Counted from the stretch's first letter, positions 34,270-42,247 are shown. The stretch: 64,000 nt of DNA from Serratia sp. UGAL515B_01 (GCF_033095805.1 NZ_CP109901.1:744001-808000); one strand, 5' to 3'. A program made the numbers and translations. The notes: a model not told the origin generated them from the letters alone.

Positions 34270-35090
34270 GTCGCTGTTGCAAATAGTCGAGGGTGGTAAG
34301 CTGCTCTTCTCTACTTTAGCGGAAGACACCGCACATTAACCCTTTCCATGGACGACATTTTCAGGGCGAGATCATCCTTTGAGCCGTTCGCTGGTATTGT
34401 AAATACGGCATCAGCTACCATGATCTGCAGAAGATGCTGGCCGAACGTGGTGTCAACGTCGCTCACACCACGATTTACCGCTGGGTTCAATGCTTACACC
34501 TGAACTGGAAAAGCGGCTACGGTGGTACTGGCGTAATCCCTCGGACCGGAGTCCGTGGCATATCGACGAAACCTACGTGAGGGTCAACGGCATGTAGGCC
34601 TACCTGTGTACCGGGCTGTGGACAGCAGGGGCTGCACCATCGACTTTTATCTCTCGCCACGTCGTAACACCAAAGCTGTTTATCGTTTTCTCGGGAAAAT
34701 CCTCAACAACGTCAAGCGCTGGAAAATCCCAAGGTTTATCAATACGGACAAGGCACCGACGTATGGTTGTGCCTTATCGCTGTTGAAAAGGGAAGGAAAA
34801 TGCCCTCCTGACGTTGAGCACCGGCAGATCAAATGCCGGAACAACGTTATTGAATGTGACTATGGCAAACTGAAGCGGATAATCAGCGCTGTGTTGGGAT
34901 TCAAATCGATGAAGACGGCTTACGCTACGATAAAAGGCATTGAGGTCATGCGGGCGTTGTGCAAAGGGCAGGCCGCGTCATTTTATTACGGGCACCCACG
35001 GAGATGTGCGCGTGGTAAACAGGGTTTTCGGCCTCTAAGCTCCGTAAGTGAGGAAATGGGTTAATTCAGGATACTGCCTGCAACAGTGCC
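34270..35090 (+). mobile_element. IS6-family (IS26-like) element, inactive
   Basis: The element is 821 bp, the size of IS26-like elements. The left end GTCGCTGTTGCAAATAGTCG differs at two positions from the usual GGCACTGTTGC; the right end CAACAGTGCC at 35081-35090 matches. The transposase inside is broken. It joins the trmB ghost on its left to DNA upstream of yggL on its right, so it likely mediated the deletion of the resident trmB. Confidence 0.8.
34335..35062 (+). pseudogene. IS6-family transposase, degraded
   Basis: Reading from an ATT where family members have ATG (INPFHGRHFQGEIIL), there is a TGA in place of the Trp codon, then AVRWYCKYGISYHDLQKMLA and ERGVNVAHTTIYRWVQ. Frameshifts follow, and the C-terminal half is in frame from 34555 (VDSRGCTIDFYLSPRRNTKA, FINTDKAPTYG, YGKLKRIISAVLGFKSMKTA). 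The DDE core residues are partly retained, but the gene has at least one stop, a lost start and two shifts. Confidence 0.88.
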
Positions 35091-35302
35091 TGATGAAATG
35101 CGGTTGCACGGGGCTAAGTAGTTATCTCGATTCTTTAGCAGTGATAACCTCAAATCAGTAAGGCTAGGTATATATACCGGTCACTGCTAAACTGGCTGAG
35201 ATATGAAAGTCATTAAAATTAGATGGTTGTAAAGTGTAAGTTAAGATTAAGTTTTTAATAAATTCACTTAAAAATACCATTAAAATCAAACAGGATAATA
35301 TA

Positions 35303-35629
35303 ATGGCCAAGAACCGTAGTCGTCGTTTACGTAAAAAATTGCATATTGAAGAGTTTCAGGAGTTAGGCTTCTCTGTTGCCTGGCGTTTTGCTGAAGGAAC
35401 CTCTGTTGAAGATATCGATAGCACTCTGGATGCGTTTATCGATGGCGTCATCGAACCGAACGGCCTGGCATTTGATGGTAGCGGTTATCTGCAGTGGGAA
35501 GGTCTGATTTGCTTGCAGAAAATCGGCCATTGTACCGACGCGCATCGTGAGCTTGTTAGAAACTGGTTGGAAGCACGCCAACTGAACGAAGTGAAAGTCA
35601 GCGATCTGTTCGATATCTGGTGGGACTGA
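35303..35629 (+). CDS. yggL: YggL family (DUF469) 50S ribosome-binding protein
   Basis: The protein has 108 residues. It matches YggL throughout: MAKNRSRRLRKKLHIEEFQE, LGFSVAWRFAEGTSVEDID, and the end VSDLFDIWWD. It binds the 50S ribosomal subunit and is small, soluble and partly acidic. Normally it is co-transcribed behind trmB; here it has lost that link and must use a new promoter in the AT-rich DNA between the dead IS6 element and its start. AGGATAATATA precedes the ATG. Confidence 0.97.
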   Translation: MAKNRSRRLRKKLHIEEFQELGFSVAWRFAEGTSVEDIDSTLDAFIDGVIEPNGLAFDGSGYLQWEGLICLQKIGHCTDAHRELVRNWLEARQLNEVKVSDLFDIWWD

Positions 35630-35662
35630 TCAAGTAATTTATTCAATAAGTTAAATCGCTGT

Positions 35663-35689
35663 GGGGTGCTATTGGTGACCCAGCACCCC
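35663..35689 (+). terminator. Hairpin after yggL
   Basis: GGGGTGCT and AGCACCCC form an 8-bp GC-rich stem with an 11-base loop, 34 bases after the yggL stop and 9 bases before the first prophage gene, which is convergent. No T-run follows. It marks the host-prophage junction region. Confidence 0.5.
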
Positions 35690-35697
35690 GCGCCGAT

Positions 35698-35943
35698 TTA
35701 TGAATTCACCTGTCTGAATTCCTCTCTTGCTGCCGCTCTGCGCTGATCGAGATAGTCAGCTAAATCTTTCACATGCACCAGGCGCGGGGCTTTATTGGAG
35801 TCTGCTGCTCTAAAACTTGGAATTGATAACTTTCCTGCGTTGGCTCGTTTGTTTGCCAGTTCTGGCGAGATACCTAAGTATTTCTCCGCAATTGCAGCGA
35901 GAGGGATATCAGAGGTTTCAAACTCAGCCATCAGCAAAAACAT
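35698..35943 (-). CDS. PrtN-family (pyocin activator-like) protein
   Basis: The protein has 81 residues. The pattern MFLLMAEFETSDIPLAAIAE, KYLGISPELANKRANAGKL and PRLVHVKDLADYLDQRR is that of the pyocin activator PrtN family, which includes small helix-turn-helix proteins near phage integrases. In P. aeruginosa PrtN activates pyocin genes; in enterobacterial prophages the role may be excisionase-like or regulatory. It is the outermost prophage gene here. I chose the ATG at 35943, where family similarity begins. Confidence 0.8.
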   Translation of the reverse strand: MFLLMAEFETSDIPLAAIAEKYLGISPELANKRANAGKLSIPSFRAADSNKAPRLVHVKDLADYLDQRRAAAREEFRQVNS

Positions 35944-35948
35944 TGTAT

Positions 35949-36356
35949 TCACCTTTCCTCTCCTGATGAGCAACTTTCATTTAATATTATCTCTAGACGC
36001 TGAGTTGCCTTTGCTCTAGCGATGGTTTGGATCACCTGAAGCTCGGATTTAGTTACTTCTTTGCGCAGTAACTTAAGAAGTTCTTCGTCCTCAAAACGCG
36101 CTCGCATTTTGTTTAACTCTTTTTCCTCTTGACGCAGAATAGACAGGCGCTCGCAGATACGGCAGCGCATCCAAAACCATGACTTGTGAGCTACAGTAGT
36201 ACGGCGGTACCAGTCGCTATTTTTATCTTCTGAGGCTGAAAGCTGCTCTTTCAAGTTATCTAGCGTTTTATTGGTAATGGACAAAGCGCGAAGATGATTG
36301 GCTATGCCATTTAAGTTTTCTAAATCGATACGTCCGTTGCTCAGTGTGATATTCAT
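35949..36356 (-). CDS. Hypothetical phage early protein, helical
   Basis: The protein has 135 residues and is highly helical and charged (LDNLKEQLSASEDKNSDWYR, LRQEEKELNKMRARFEDEEL), with a possible coiled coil in the middle. It contains a CRICERL segment. No family recognised. It overlaps the following leftward gene by four bases (ATGA-type), showing operon membership. Confidence 0.65.
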   Translation of the reverse strand: MNITLSNGRIDLENLNGIANHLRALSITNKTLDNLKEQLSASEDKNSDWYRRTTVAHKSWFWMRCRICERLSILRQEEKELNKMRARFEDEELLKLLRKEVTKSELQVIQTIARAKATQRLEIILNESCSSGEER

Positions 36357-36574
36357 CTCTTCATCTCCTGCAGCGCAATTCTGTAAGCTCGCATCACAAC
36401 AGGCGTCTTGCCACTGATCACCGTTTTCATGAGAAAGAAGCCAGTGTGTTTTGCTGTTGTACTGGTTAGGAATAGGGTGGTGTCCACCACCCGGTTATGT
36501 TTACGAAACTCAAACACCGTACTGCTGATAGTTATGCTGGCTGTTACCCCGTGATCCTGGTAGTCGATTTTCAT
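36353..36574 (-). CDS. Hypothetical phage early protein
   Basis: The protein has 73 residues. Beta-rich beginning (MKIDYQDHGVTASITISSTV), then FEFRKHNRVVDTTLFL, and a basic end (MRAYRIALQEMKR). No family recognised. It is coupled to both neighbours (2-base gap upstream, 4-base overlap downstream). Confidence 0.6.
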   Translation of the reverse strand: MKIDYQDHGVTASITISSTVFEFRKHNRVVDTTLFLTSTTAKHTGFFLMKTVISGKTPVVMRAYRIALQEMKR

Positions 36575-36576
36575 GC

Positions 36577-37443
36577 TTACTTTTCCTCCGGCGTATAGGC
36601 GGCTTTATCGTGGCTATACTCACCATTCCACGTTGCCTTCATTGGCAGCTCGCCTTTCATGTAAAGTGCGTACAGGCGGTGACAACCTTTCTCCAGCAGC
36701 ACCGGGGTTTTCTTGGTGAATGCCTCTTTGCCGTGCGGCTTGACCTCGGTTTCCTCCTCGGTCAAATAGGTGTCTCGAGCATACGAAGCAACACGCCATC
36801 GAGCGCTTTTTTCTGGATCACGCTGTTCGTTGAAAACCCAATTACGCTCAAAAGCCCACCACATCATTTTGTTGATGTTGACGCCGTTCAGGCATTTGCA
36901 GAACGCCGGGATTGTCATGCCTTTGGTGAAATGCTTTTCTAAGCTCTCAACAGTGCTGACTAACTGCTGGTTTTCACCTTTTAGGCGCTCGTTGTCGCCA
37001 GAGAAGTTCAGTAGCAGGTTACGCAGCGTGGCTGGATCATTCAGCAGTTGCATGGCGTCAACAGGTGCCGCAATAGCATCGCGCCGGGTAAAGTAGAACT
37101 CGGTCAGATCGTTGTAGTACTCCCATGCCTGATCGGTTTCCAGCATCTTGGCGTGGTTGGCTGCGCCGCGTTCCGTCCAGAGTGTCAGGCTGCGCGTTTT
37201 GTTCGAAATTTGTGCGGGACTAAAAGAGATGCGCAAATTTTCAAGCTCATTACCCGAGATTTGGAAGTAATGTTTACCCTCAACGAAGCGGGATTTATTG
37301 CGGTTGAAGTTGCGTCTAATATTCTCGACATCAGTACCATACCCCGCTGCCAGTTGCTCGGTGGTCGCCACGCGTTGACCGCGATACTCGATGATTTGTA
37401 GATCTTTGGCCTCAACAGCCACCAGTTCAGTTTTTTTAGCCAT
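36577..37443 (-). CDS. ORF6N-domain antirepressor-like protein
   Basis: The protein has 288 residues. The N-terminal ORF6N DNA-binding domain is clear (IIEYRGQRVATTEQLAAGYG, VENIRRNFNRNKSRFVEGKH, then TLWTERGAANHAKMLETDQA). A short coiled coil (DNERLKGENQQLVSTVESLE) and a C-terminal domain follow. Such proteins are phage antirepressors or regulators. The C-terminal domain resembles those of KilA/Roi-type proteins. Confidence 0.85.
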   Translation of the reverse strand: MAKKTELVAVEAKDLQIIEYRGQRVATTEQLAAGYGTDVENIRRNFNRNKSRFVEGKHYFQISGNELENLRISFSPAQISNKTRSLTLWTERGAANHAKMLETDQAWEYYNDLTEFYFTRRDAIAAPVDAMQLLNDPATLRNLLLNFSGDNERLKGENQQLVSTVESLEKHFTKGMTIPAFCKCLNGVNINKMMWWAFERNWVFNEQRDPEKSARWRVASYARDTYLTEEETEVKPHGKEAFTKKTPVLLEKGCHRLYALYMKGELPMKATWNGEYSHDKAAYTPEEK

Positions 37444-37454
37444 CTTCTTTCCCC

Positions 37455-37952
37455 TTAATGCAGATGCTTGGCAGGTGTTAATTCGCCTTCGATCATTACC
37501 TTGGCACCTTCGATAAATACGCTGTCGATAAAGTCACGCATCCATGTAGAGCCTTTTTCTTTGCGGTTCAGTTCGTCTCCCTGATAAAACTGCATAACGG
37601 CTACATAGCGTTCCGCTGGACGCTCTTCCAGCATCACTGTTTCAATTTGGTGTTTAAGTAGCGTTTCGATAACGTCTTGATTTATCTCCATGCAGACATT
37701 TTCATGTACGAAAACCTCCTGCCCATTCGGGCCGATACCAAAGCGCTCTCTGCAACTAATCAGGTATTGGAGCGCTACATTGGTACGCAATTGCTCGGTG
37801 TGGCATTCAGCAAACTCCATCACCTCTGCATCGGTGAGTTTTTCATTGGATTTCATCCGGTTGGCATCCAACATCCACTTGGGGTAGGGCTTACCAGTGC
37901 TTTCCAGAAGTGCAACGATCTGTTCCGGTGTCATATCTTCAAACTTGCTCAT
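37455..37952 (-). CDS. Hypothetical phage early protein
   Basis: The protein has 165 residues, acidic and soluble, starting MSKFEDMTPEQIVALLESTG and ending EGELTPAKHLH. No domain is recognised. The ATG at 37952 is preceded by GGGAAAGC; the longer in-frame form from 38009 would overlap the upstream gene more deeply. Confidence 0.6.
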   Translation of the reverse strand: MSKFEDMTPEQIVALLESTGKPYPKWMLDANRMKSNEKLTDAEVMEFAECHTEQLRTNVALQYLISCRERFGIGPNGQEVFVHENVCMEINQDVIETLLKHQIETVMLEERPAERYVAVMQFYQGDELNRKEKGSTWMRDFIDSVFIEGAKVMIEGELTPAKHLH

Positions 37953-38142
37953 GCTGCTTTCCCACTGGCTGACTGTTGATATGGTCCCGAATTGATTCAG
38001 GCACTCCATCCAAGATGGTAATTAGTGCGCACACCATGCTTTGTTCCGCTTTATCAGCTTCGAGGGAAGTGCAGGCCTCCAACCATGTGTTGAGCACTTG
38101 CCTTGCCTGCTCGGTACGGCATTGAGCATCAATTAGTTGCAT
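37939..38142 (-). CDS. Hypothetical phage early protein
   Basis: The protein has 67 residues, helical (QCRTEQARQVLNTWLEACTS). No family recognised. It overlaps both the preceding and following leftward genes, as expected in a compact early operon. Confidence 0.55.
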   Translation of the reverse strand: MQLIDAQCRTEQARQVLNTWLEACTSLEADKAEQSMVCALITILDGVPESIRDHINSQPVGKQHEQV

Positions 38143-38320
38143 GGTCTACTCCTTGCGCGATATCGCAGATGATCCCAATCAGTTCGTTTTGTACGGCCCT
38201 TTCGTTTTCGTTTGCTGTGAGAGCCATCGCAGCCTCAGCGAGGTACCCGATCTTTGTTAACGCATCCAAAGCGCCAAGGTATGCAGGCGTTCTTGTCTCG
38301 GTTGAGCTATTAGTTGCCAT
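38129..38320 (-). CDS. Hypothetical phage early protein
   Basis: The protein has 63 residues (MATNSSTETRTPAYLGALDA). Ala-rich helices resemble those of the neighbouring small genes (ALDALTKIGYLAEAAMALTA). It overlaps the previous gene's stop by one base and the next gene by 14 bases. Confidence 0.55.
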   Translation of the reverse strand: MATNSSTETRTPAYLGALDALTKIGYLAEAAMALTANENERAVQNELIGIICDIAQGVDHATN

Positions 38321-38688
38321 CAGTGCACCACCTGCAGGGGAGTTTTCCCTGGGTTCTCTAACGCATCTGATACAGCGGCTTTCATCATTTCTTCCATGAC
38401 GGTAGAGCCAATGAAAGTTAAACAGTGATTTCGCGACAGCATCCCGCCATAAAGTTTCGTTATGTGGTTATCGCCTTCTTTTCGCCCAAACTCTTCACGG
38501 CACGACTCCTCGATTTGGGCAATCATGCAGCGCTCAATGCTTTGCTGTGTGATATCGACGCGAACCCCTTTACGCTGCGATACAACAATATCGACCCATT
38601 TCCCGCCGTAATGACGCTGGCAGAAATCTAAATAGGCTGCTGCTATGCGGCGGCGGTTTAATTCGATTAGGTTAATTTTCTCTGACAT
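38320..38688 (-). CDS. Hypothetical phage early protein
   Basis: The protein has 122 residues. Begins MSEKINLIELNRRRIAAAYL and contains CQRHYGGKWVDIVVSQRKGV; ends LENPGKTPLQVVH. Mixed helix and strand, no signal, no known domain. First gene of the group 38688-35698 that is closely packed; the 97-base gap before it may hold a promoter. Confidence 0.6.
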   Translation of the reverse strand: MSEKINLIELNRRRIAAAYLDFCQRHYGGKWVDIVVSQRKGVRVDITQQSIERCMIAQIEESCREEFGRKEGDNHITKLYGGMLSRNHCLTFIGSTVMEEMMKAAVSDALENPGKTPLQVVH

Positions 38689-38785
38689 AATTAATAACCC
38701 TTTTTATTTATTCAGGCCGAGCGAATCCGTCAGCCTGATGGCTGTTATTAAAATCTATTAATGGTTTACTTAATTAATGCTTTTT

Positions 38786-39046
38786 TTAAGTTAATGCCTT
38801 TTCTTTATTTGAAACGTAATAAGCAATCGCCACCACAGTCTCTAAATTTTCTGTTATTTCTTTCAAACCTGATAAATAACCTTCTAAGTTGTCAGAATTA
38901 AAACATTTATATTTCTTATAAAATAAATCAAACCAAAGGCACAGTTCTGCACTTTTCCATAATTCAGGATTTTCGCTGCTTAATCTCTGCAATTCATTCG
39001 TTAGATTTTCGAAATCTTGCCAGAAAACAACAGCCATATTTTTCAT
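38786..39046 (-). CDS. Hypothetical phage early protein
   Basis: The protein has 86 residues, acidic and helical (FWQDFENLTNELQRLSSENP). AT-richer than its left neighbours. No family recognised. It starts two bases after the stop of the gene before it. Confidence 0.55.
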   Translation of the reverse strand: MKNMAVVFWQDFENLTNELQRLSSENPELWKSAELCLWFDLFYKKYKCFNSDNLEGYLSGLKEITENLETVVAIAYYVSNKEKALT

Positions 39047-39048
39047 GT

Positions 39049-39270
39049 TTACACCTTATCATTCGGAGTTACTTTCCAACCTGCCGACTTAGCCAGTTCC
39101 ATGAATACTTCGATAGTGGCTGTAAATTCGTCTGGTCGAGGATGCTGCCAGCACGTGAGTATTCCATTTTTCAGATTAATAGTTAGCCGACCTGTAAAAT
39201 CAGGTAATACCGGAATTTCTATTTTTAACTTGGGTATGGCATGTATCGCATTGCATAGGGATTTGCTCAT
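39049..39270 (-). CDS. Hypothetical phage early protein
   Basis: The protein has 73 residues (MSKSLCNAIHAIPKLKIEIP ... LTCWQHPRPDEFTATIEVFM). Beta strand then helix. No family recognised. It lies between two equally small leftward genes with 2-3 base gaps. Confidence 0.55.
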   Translation of the reverse strand: MSKSLCNAIHAIPKLKIEIPVLPDFTGRLTINLKNGILTCWQHPRPDEFTATIEVFMELAKSAGWKVTPNDKV

Positions 39271-39273
39271 GAT

Positions 39274-39576
39274 TCAGCCCCCCCCCATTCGACGCATCTT
39301 TAATTCAAACTCAGCTGATCTGCTGTTTTGATCCAGCACCTCAGATAGACGAGGGAGGTGTCTGAGAACTCCACCAACTAAAGATAGATCGCGCCTAGCA
39401 TCTTCATTTGAATACTCTTCACTCCCCTCGATTTCTAATAACAGGTTTCCAATGACCCGCATTGCATTATTAATACCTAAACTGGTATCACCGCAGATAC
39501 ATTTATATTCCTCCAATGAGTCGTCAGATATCTTGCTAAAGTCATTAGATACAAGCACAGAGTAAATATCACGCAT
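39274..39576 (-). CDS. Hypothetical phage early protein
   Basis: The protein has 100 residues (MRDIYSVLVSNDFSKISDDS ... ELKMRRMGGG). I chose the ATG at 39576 because GGAGG lies six bases upstream, inside the end of the previous gene; an ATG four codons earlier has no such site. No family recognised. Confidence 0.55.
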   Translation of the reverse strand: MRDIYSVLVSNDFSKISDDSLEEYKCICGDTSLGINNAMRVIGNLLLEIEGSEEYSNEDARRDLSLVGGVLRHLPRLSEVLDQNSRSAEFELKMRRMGGG

Positions 39577-39958
39577 GAATACCTCCATTACTGTATGCTT
39601 CTTTTATCTCACGCAGGCGGAACAGAACCTTATCAAGTAGTTCGAAAGATATTTCGCGTTCATCATCACTCCCACCGTGCAATTCAGCGGAGGCGGAAAG
39701 AAGGTGCTCCGCTCGACGAAGTTCGTTTTCAATATCAATGGCGGACTTTCCGATTTCTAAGGAAGCCTTATCTTGCTTTGATGCTAACTCAAGCAAAAAT
39801 ACTCCCACCTCACCAGCAAGGCTAGCTGCAAGGTCTATGAGGTTCTCAGCATCAACCGAACTAATATCAAAAAGTCGGCCCTGTAATACCGTTGATAAGA
39901 TAGAATCTAACTGACAGGCTTTTGCGGATACCTGCTCCAGTGTGTTTTCCTCAGACAT
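39569..39958 (-). CDS. Hypothetical phage early protein
   Basis: The protein has 129 residues, acidic and helical throughout (ENTLEQVSAKACQLDSILST, ASKQDKASLEIGKSAIDIEN), suggesting a helical bundle. No family recognised. It overlaps both neighbours by eight bases. Confidence 0.55.
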   Translation of the reverse strand: MSEENTLEQVSAKACQLDSILSTVLQGRLFDISSVDAENLIDLAASLAGEVGVFLLELASKQDKASLEIGKSAIDIENELRRAEHLLSASAELHGGSDDEREISFELLDKVLFRLREIKEAYSNGGIHA

Positions 39959-40133
39959 GGCGCACCTCGCTAAATCTGTTCTTGACGATTTCTCCGTCGC
40001 AGATGAGTATATCGACGGGTAAGGTTTGCGCCTTTATCTCTGGCTTAAGCTTACTCAAGCTGGTGGTTTTTTCTGAATCTTGAAAATCGCCCTTATCAAG
40101 GAAAGCGATCTTGGCATTTTCAACTAAATACAT
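39951..40133 (-). CDS. Hypothetical phage early protein
   Basis: The protein has 60 residues (MYLVENAKIAFLDKGDFQDS ... VKNRFSEVRHV). A strong AGGAGG lies just before the ATG at 40133. This supports it as real despite its small size and sets the leftward reading of this region. No family recognised. Confidence 0.6.
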   Translation of the reverse strand: MYLVENAKIAFLDKGDFQDSEKTTSLSKLKPEIKAQTLPVDILICDGEIVKNRFSEVRHV

Positions 40134-40371
40134 GGAACCTCCTGTGAGCTTGATTGAAAAAATCTACGTTTTGGGTTATAGCGAGTCTCAACGGCGTTTC
40201 TGTACTGAAACGCTGGATATAACGCTTGCTAAAAATTTGAGCGCCTTCCTCAATGGCAGGCATGTTGATTACATTCCTCTCGCAATTGCCAGCACCCTTA
40301 GTGAGCTGCACGAAATTAGAACTAGGCTTGCGACAGAAAGGAATTATCGTATCTACGATCCCCAGGAATAA
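40132..40371 (+). CDS. Possible rightward small protein antisense to the early operon
   Basis: A 79-residue open frame (MEPPVSLIEKIYVLGYSESQ, FCTETLDITLAKNLSAFLNG, RHVDYIPLAIASTLSELHEI) with protein-like composition. It fills the only gap in the leftward operon but runs the other way. Its ATG overlaps the complement of the neighbour's ribosome site and it has none of its own. A GTG at 40144 is an alternative. Low confidence. Confidence 0.3.
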   Translation: MEPPVSLIEKIYVLGYSESQRRFCTETLDITLAKNLSAFLNGRHVDYIPLAIASTLSELHEIRTRLATERNYRIYDPQE

Positions 40372-40528
40372 CCCCAGCGAATGACAAGACATAATTACTT
40401 GCTAACTGGCGGCGAGCTTCTTTTTCGCTGGTGGCTTTTACACGCTGCATGAAAGGGCGTGACTTCATGTCACTGCGTAAAACTGATGCAAATAGATAAA
40501 CCTTTGTGGGTTGGCTATTAGTTTTCAT
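40322..40528 (-). CDS. Host cell-division inhibitor Icd/Ash-like protein
   Basis: The protein has 68 residues. The segment VKATSEKEARRQLASNYVLS followed by FAGVIPGD matches the pattern of P4 Ash/Icd-like proteins (KATSExxARRxLxxxxxLxFAGRLP). These are small phage proteins linked to cell-division inhibition or prophage induction. The function here is inferred from the motif. It is the first leftward gene beyond the repressor. Confidence 0.7.
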   Translation of the reverse strand: MKTNSQPTKVYLFASVLRSDMKSRPFMQRVKATSEKEARRQLASNYVLSFAGVIPGDRRYDNSFLSQA

Positions 40529-40642
40529 CTCACTGGCTCCATTGTTGGCCGATGATTGAAATCTAACTTAACTTAGCTTTTTCTTCAAGAGGAAACACCA
40601 AACTTTTCTTAGTATGGTGTTTTTTGCAATAACAATCAGGGG

Positions 40643-41263
40643 TTAGAGTTCGTACTGAACGCCTTTAACAACGCCGATAATCAGGCAGTTACCGTTTATA
40701 GAAATGTTGGGATAGCGGGGATTTAAGGGGACTAAAAATTTTTGAGATCCATCAATCACTAATTTTTTTATGGTGGCTTCGTTAGTGCCATCCACTCTAG
40801 CAACAACAATTTTTCCGTGCACTGGCTCCACATCGGGATCGACGATCACTATGGCCCCCTCTGGTATAGTTGGTGTGCCATGTGGATTTGTCATCGAATC
40901 CCCTTTCACCACTAACGCGAACGAATTATCACCTGTTTTGAGGGATGTTTCTATCCACAGATCGTTATCCCCTTCTACTGAATTGGTTTCTGTAAATCTC
41001 CCGGCCTGCACCCACGAAATAACCGGAACTTTACGCATCTTTGTTATGAGGCTGCCCTCAAACTCCGTGCCGTAAAGAATGTAATTTATTGATGTATTGA
41101 AAAATTTTGCCAGCTTCGCAAGAGATTCTCCGCCAGGGGAGTTAACATCCTTCTCCCAATAACCGACTGCAACATCACTCACCCCGCAAAATTTACCCAA
41201 CTCTTTTTGGGAGGTTTTAGTAACTCTCCTGAGGGCCCTTATACGCTGACCAACCGTTTCCAT
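40643..41263 (-). CDS. CI-type prophage repressor with S24/LexA peptidase domain
   Basis: The protein has 206 residues. An N-terminal HTH_3 domain (SQKELGKFCGVSDVAVGYWE) is followed by a linker and the S24 domain. The Ala-Gly self-cleavage site lies in SWVQAGRFTE, the catalytic Ser in LVVKGDSMTNP and the Lys in TIKKLVID. It keeps the lytic genes off and is expected to be cleaved after SOS induction through RecA. It is divergent from the cro-like gene. Confidence 0.93.
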   Translation of the reverse strand: METVGQRIRALRRVTKTSQKELGKFCGVSDVAVGYWEKDVNSPGGESLAKLAKFFNTSINYILYGTEFEGSLITKMRKVPVISWVQAGRFTETNSVEGDNDLWIETSLKTGDNSFALVVKGDSMTNPHGTPTIPEGAIVIVDPDVEPVHGKIVVARVDGTNEATIKKLVIDGSQKFLVPLNPRYPNISINGNCLIIGVVKGVQYEL

Positions 41264-41284
41264 TTGAACACCACTTTTATTGAT

Positions 41285-41355
41285 AGCTAAGTTATCTTAG
41301 TTTTAATTGACCAAAAATAACTTTGCAATTAATATCTAATAAAACTTAGTTTTGA
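41285..41355. promoter_or_regulatory. CI/Cro operator-promoter region
   Basis: This is the intergenic space between the divergent repressor and cro-like genes. CTAAG/CTTAG arms form a dyad at 41287-41300, and CTTAGTTTT occurs at 41296-41304 and again at 41345-41353. Related AACTTAG words flank the far end of the repressor gene near 40565-40580. These repeats are probable repressor operators overlapping the two divergent promoters. Confidence 0.6.
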
Positions 41356-41362
41356 GGTTCAT

Positions 41363-41578
41363 ATGACAACTGATGACATTGAAGGCTACTTCGGTGGCGC
41401 TGAGAAGGTCGCTGCGTTTTTCGGTATCACAAGCGAAGCTGTTTACCAGTGGAGAGGGAGGCCAGGTCGTCTCATTCCAAAAGGGCGCGCCGCAGAGGCC
41501 GCATACAGAACAAAAGGGGAGTTGGCATTTCGTCCGGAGCTTTACAAACGGTCAGTTAATCCTCCGAGGGGGGTATGA
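41363..41578 (+). CDS. Cro-like (YdaS-type) regulator
   Basis: The protein has 71 residues. One helix-turn-helix, EGYFGGAEKVAAFFGITSEA followed by VYQWRGRPGRLIPKGRAAE, is the pattern of Cro/YdaS proteins (KVAxxFGITxxAVYQW). As the first rightward gene it should counter CI and commit the phage to the lytic path. Confidence 0.85.
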   Translation: MTTDDIEGYFGGAEKVAAFFGITSEAVYQWRGRPGRLIPKGRAAEAAYRTKGELAFRPELYKRSVNPPRGV

Positions 41579-41579
41579 C

Positions 41580-41828
41580 GTGACGCCCGAAGAATTCATT
41601 CACAAGCACATCACAGCAGCGCTGGTGGCAGAGGGTTTCCCGGATCAGGTTGCTAAGGGGGGGGCTGACTGTGGCCTTGAACATTATCGGTGTATGTCAC
41701 AGGCCAGCAAGAAAGGTGCAGCTTACGACGACTGCCTTTACCGCGCCAGAGTGTGGGCGCAAGGGCAGACCAGCAAAGCCGAGCGCAAGTCTAGTAAGAA
41801 AAAACTCTCTCAGGGGAGCCTGTTGTGA
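41580..41828 (+). CDS. Hypothetical phage protein (CII position)
   Basis: The protein has 82 residues from a GTG at 41580 two bases after the cro stop. It reads TPEEFIHKHITAALVAEGFP, then CGLEHYRCMSQASKKGAAYD, and a very basic tail (SKAERKSSKKKLSQGS). The position corresponds to cII, but I see no clear CII domain. It overlaps the next gene by four bases. Confidence 0.65.
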   Translation: MTPEEFIHKHITAALVAEGFPDQVAKGGADCGLEHYRCMSQASKKGAAYDDCLYRARVWAQGQTSKAERKSSKKKLSQGSLL

Positions 41829-42112
41829 GTCAGCCTGACTATCTCGCAACCATCATGCCTCGGGTGTATTGCCCAGCAGATGCTGCATGGATTCAGGAGC
41901 AGTTGCAAAAATTTACCCCGTCAGCCAGGCACAAGATTGTGGCGCTGTACGCGGATGTTTATCAGGCCGCATGGGATGAAGAACCTGTTTCGTTCAAGCA
42001 GGAGAACAGGGCTAGGCACGATGCTAATACCCGATTGAGAAAGTTCGTGAAAAATCACGGCAAAGCTTTACAGGGGTATACCGCCGAACCTCCCTTGGCA
42101 GGAAAGCAGTAA
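41825..42112 (+). CDS. Hypothetical phage protein
   Basis: The protein has 95 residues, GTG start overlapping the previous stop. Reads SQPDYLATIMPRVYCPADAA and WIQEQLQKFTPSARHKIVAL, a helical protein with a replication-region context. Similar small genes are found ahead of replication genes in Serratia-type phages; no function known to me. Confidence 0.6.
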   Translation: MSQPDYLATIMPRVYCPADAAWIQEQLQKFTPSARHKIVALYADVYQAAWDEEPVSFKQENRARHDANTRLRKFVKNHGKALQGYTAEPPLAGKQ

Positions 42113-42196
42113 TCGTTCCAGAGGATAACCGGGCTTCAAGGTGCTTGGTTTAGATGTCTAGATGTTTATATCTCCAGCCATCCAAACCCATATTTT

Positions 42197-42247
42197 ACGG
42201 GGGAGAGGGAAGAGGGGGAGGGGGGGAGATGGGAGTAGGGGAAGGAA
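42197..42247 (+). other. G-rich polypurine tract in the gap before the helicase gene
   Basis: About 50 bases, almost entirely G and A, with at least six runs of three or more G (GGGGG, GGGA, GGGGG, GGGGGGG, GGG, GGGG). It can form an intramolecular G-quadruplex or triplex. It lies in the 296-base non-coding gap before the replication helicase, a plausible place for an origin or regulatory structure. Confidence 0.6.
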
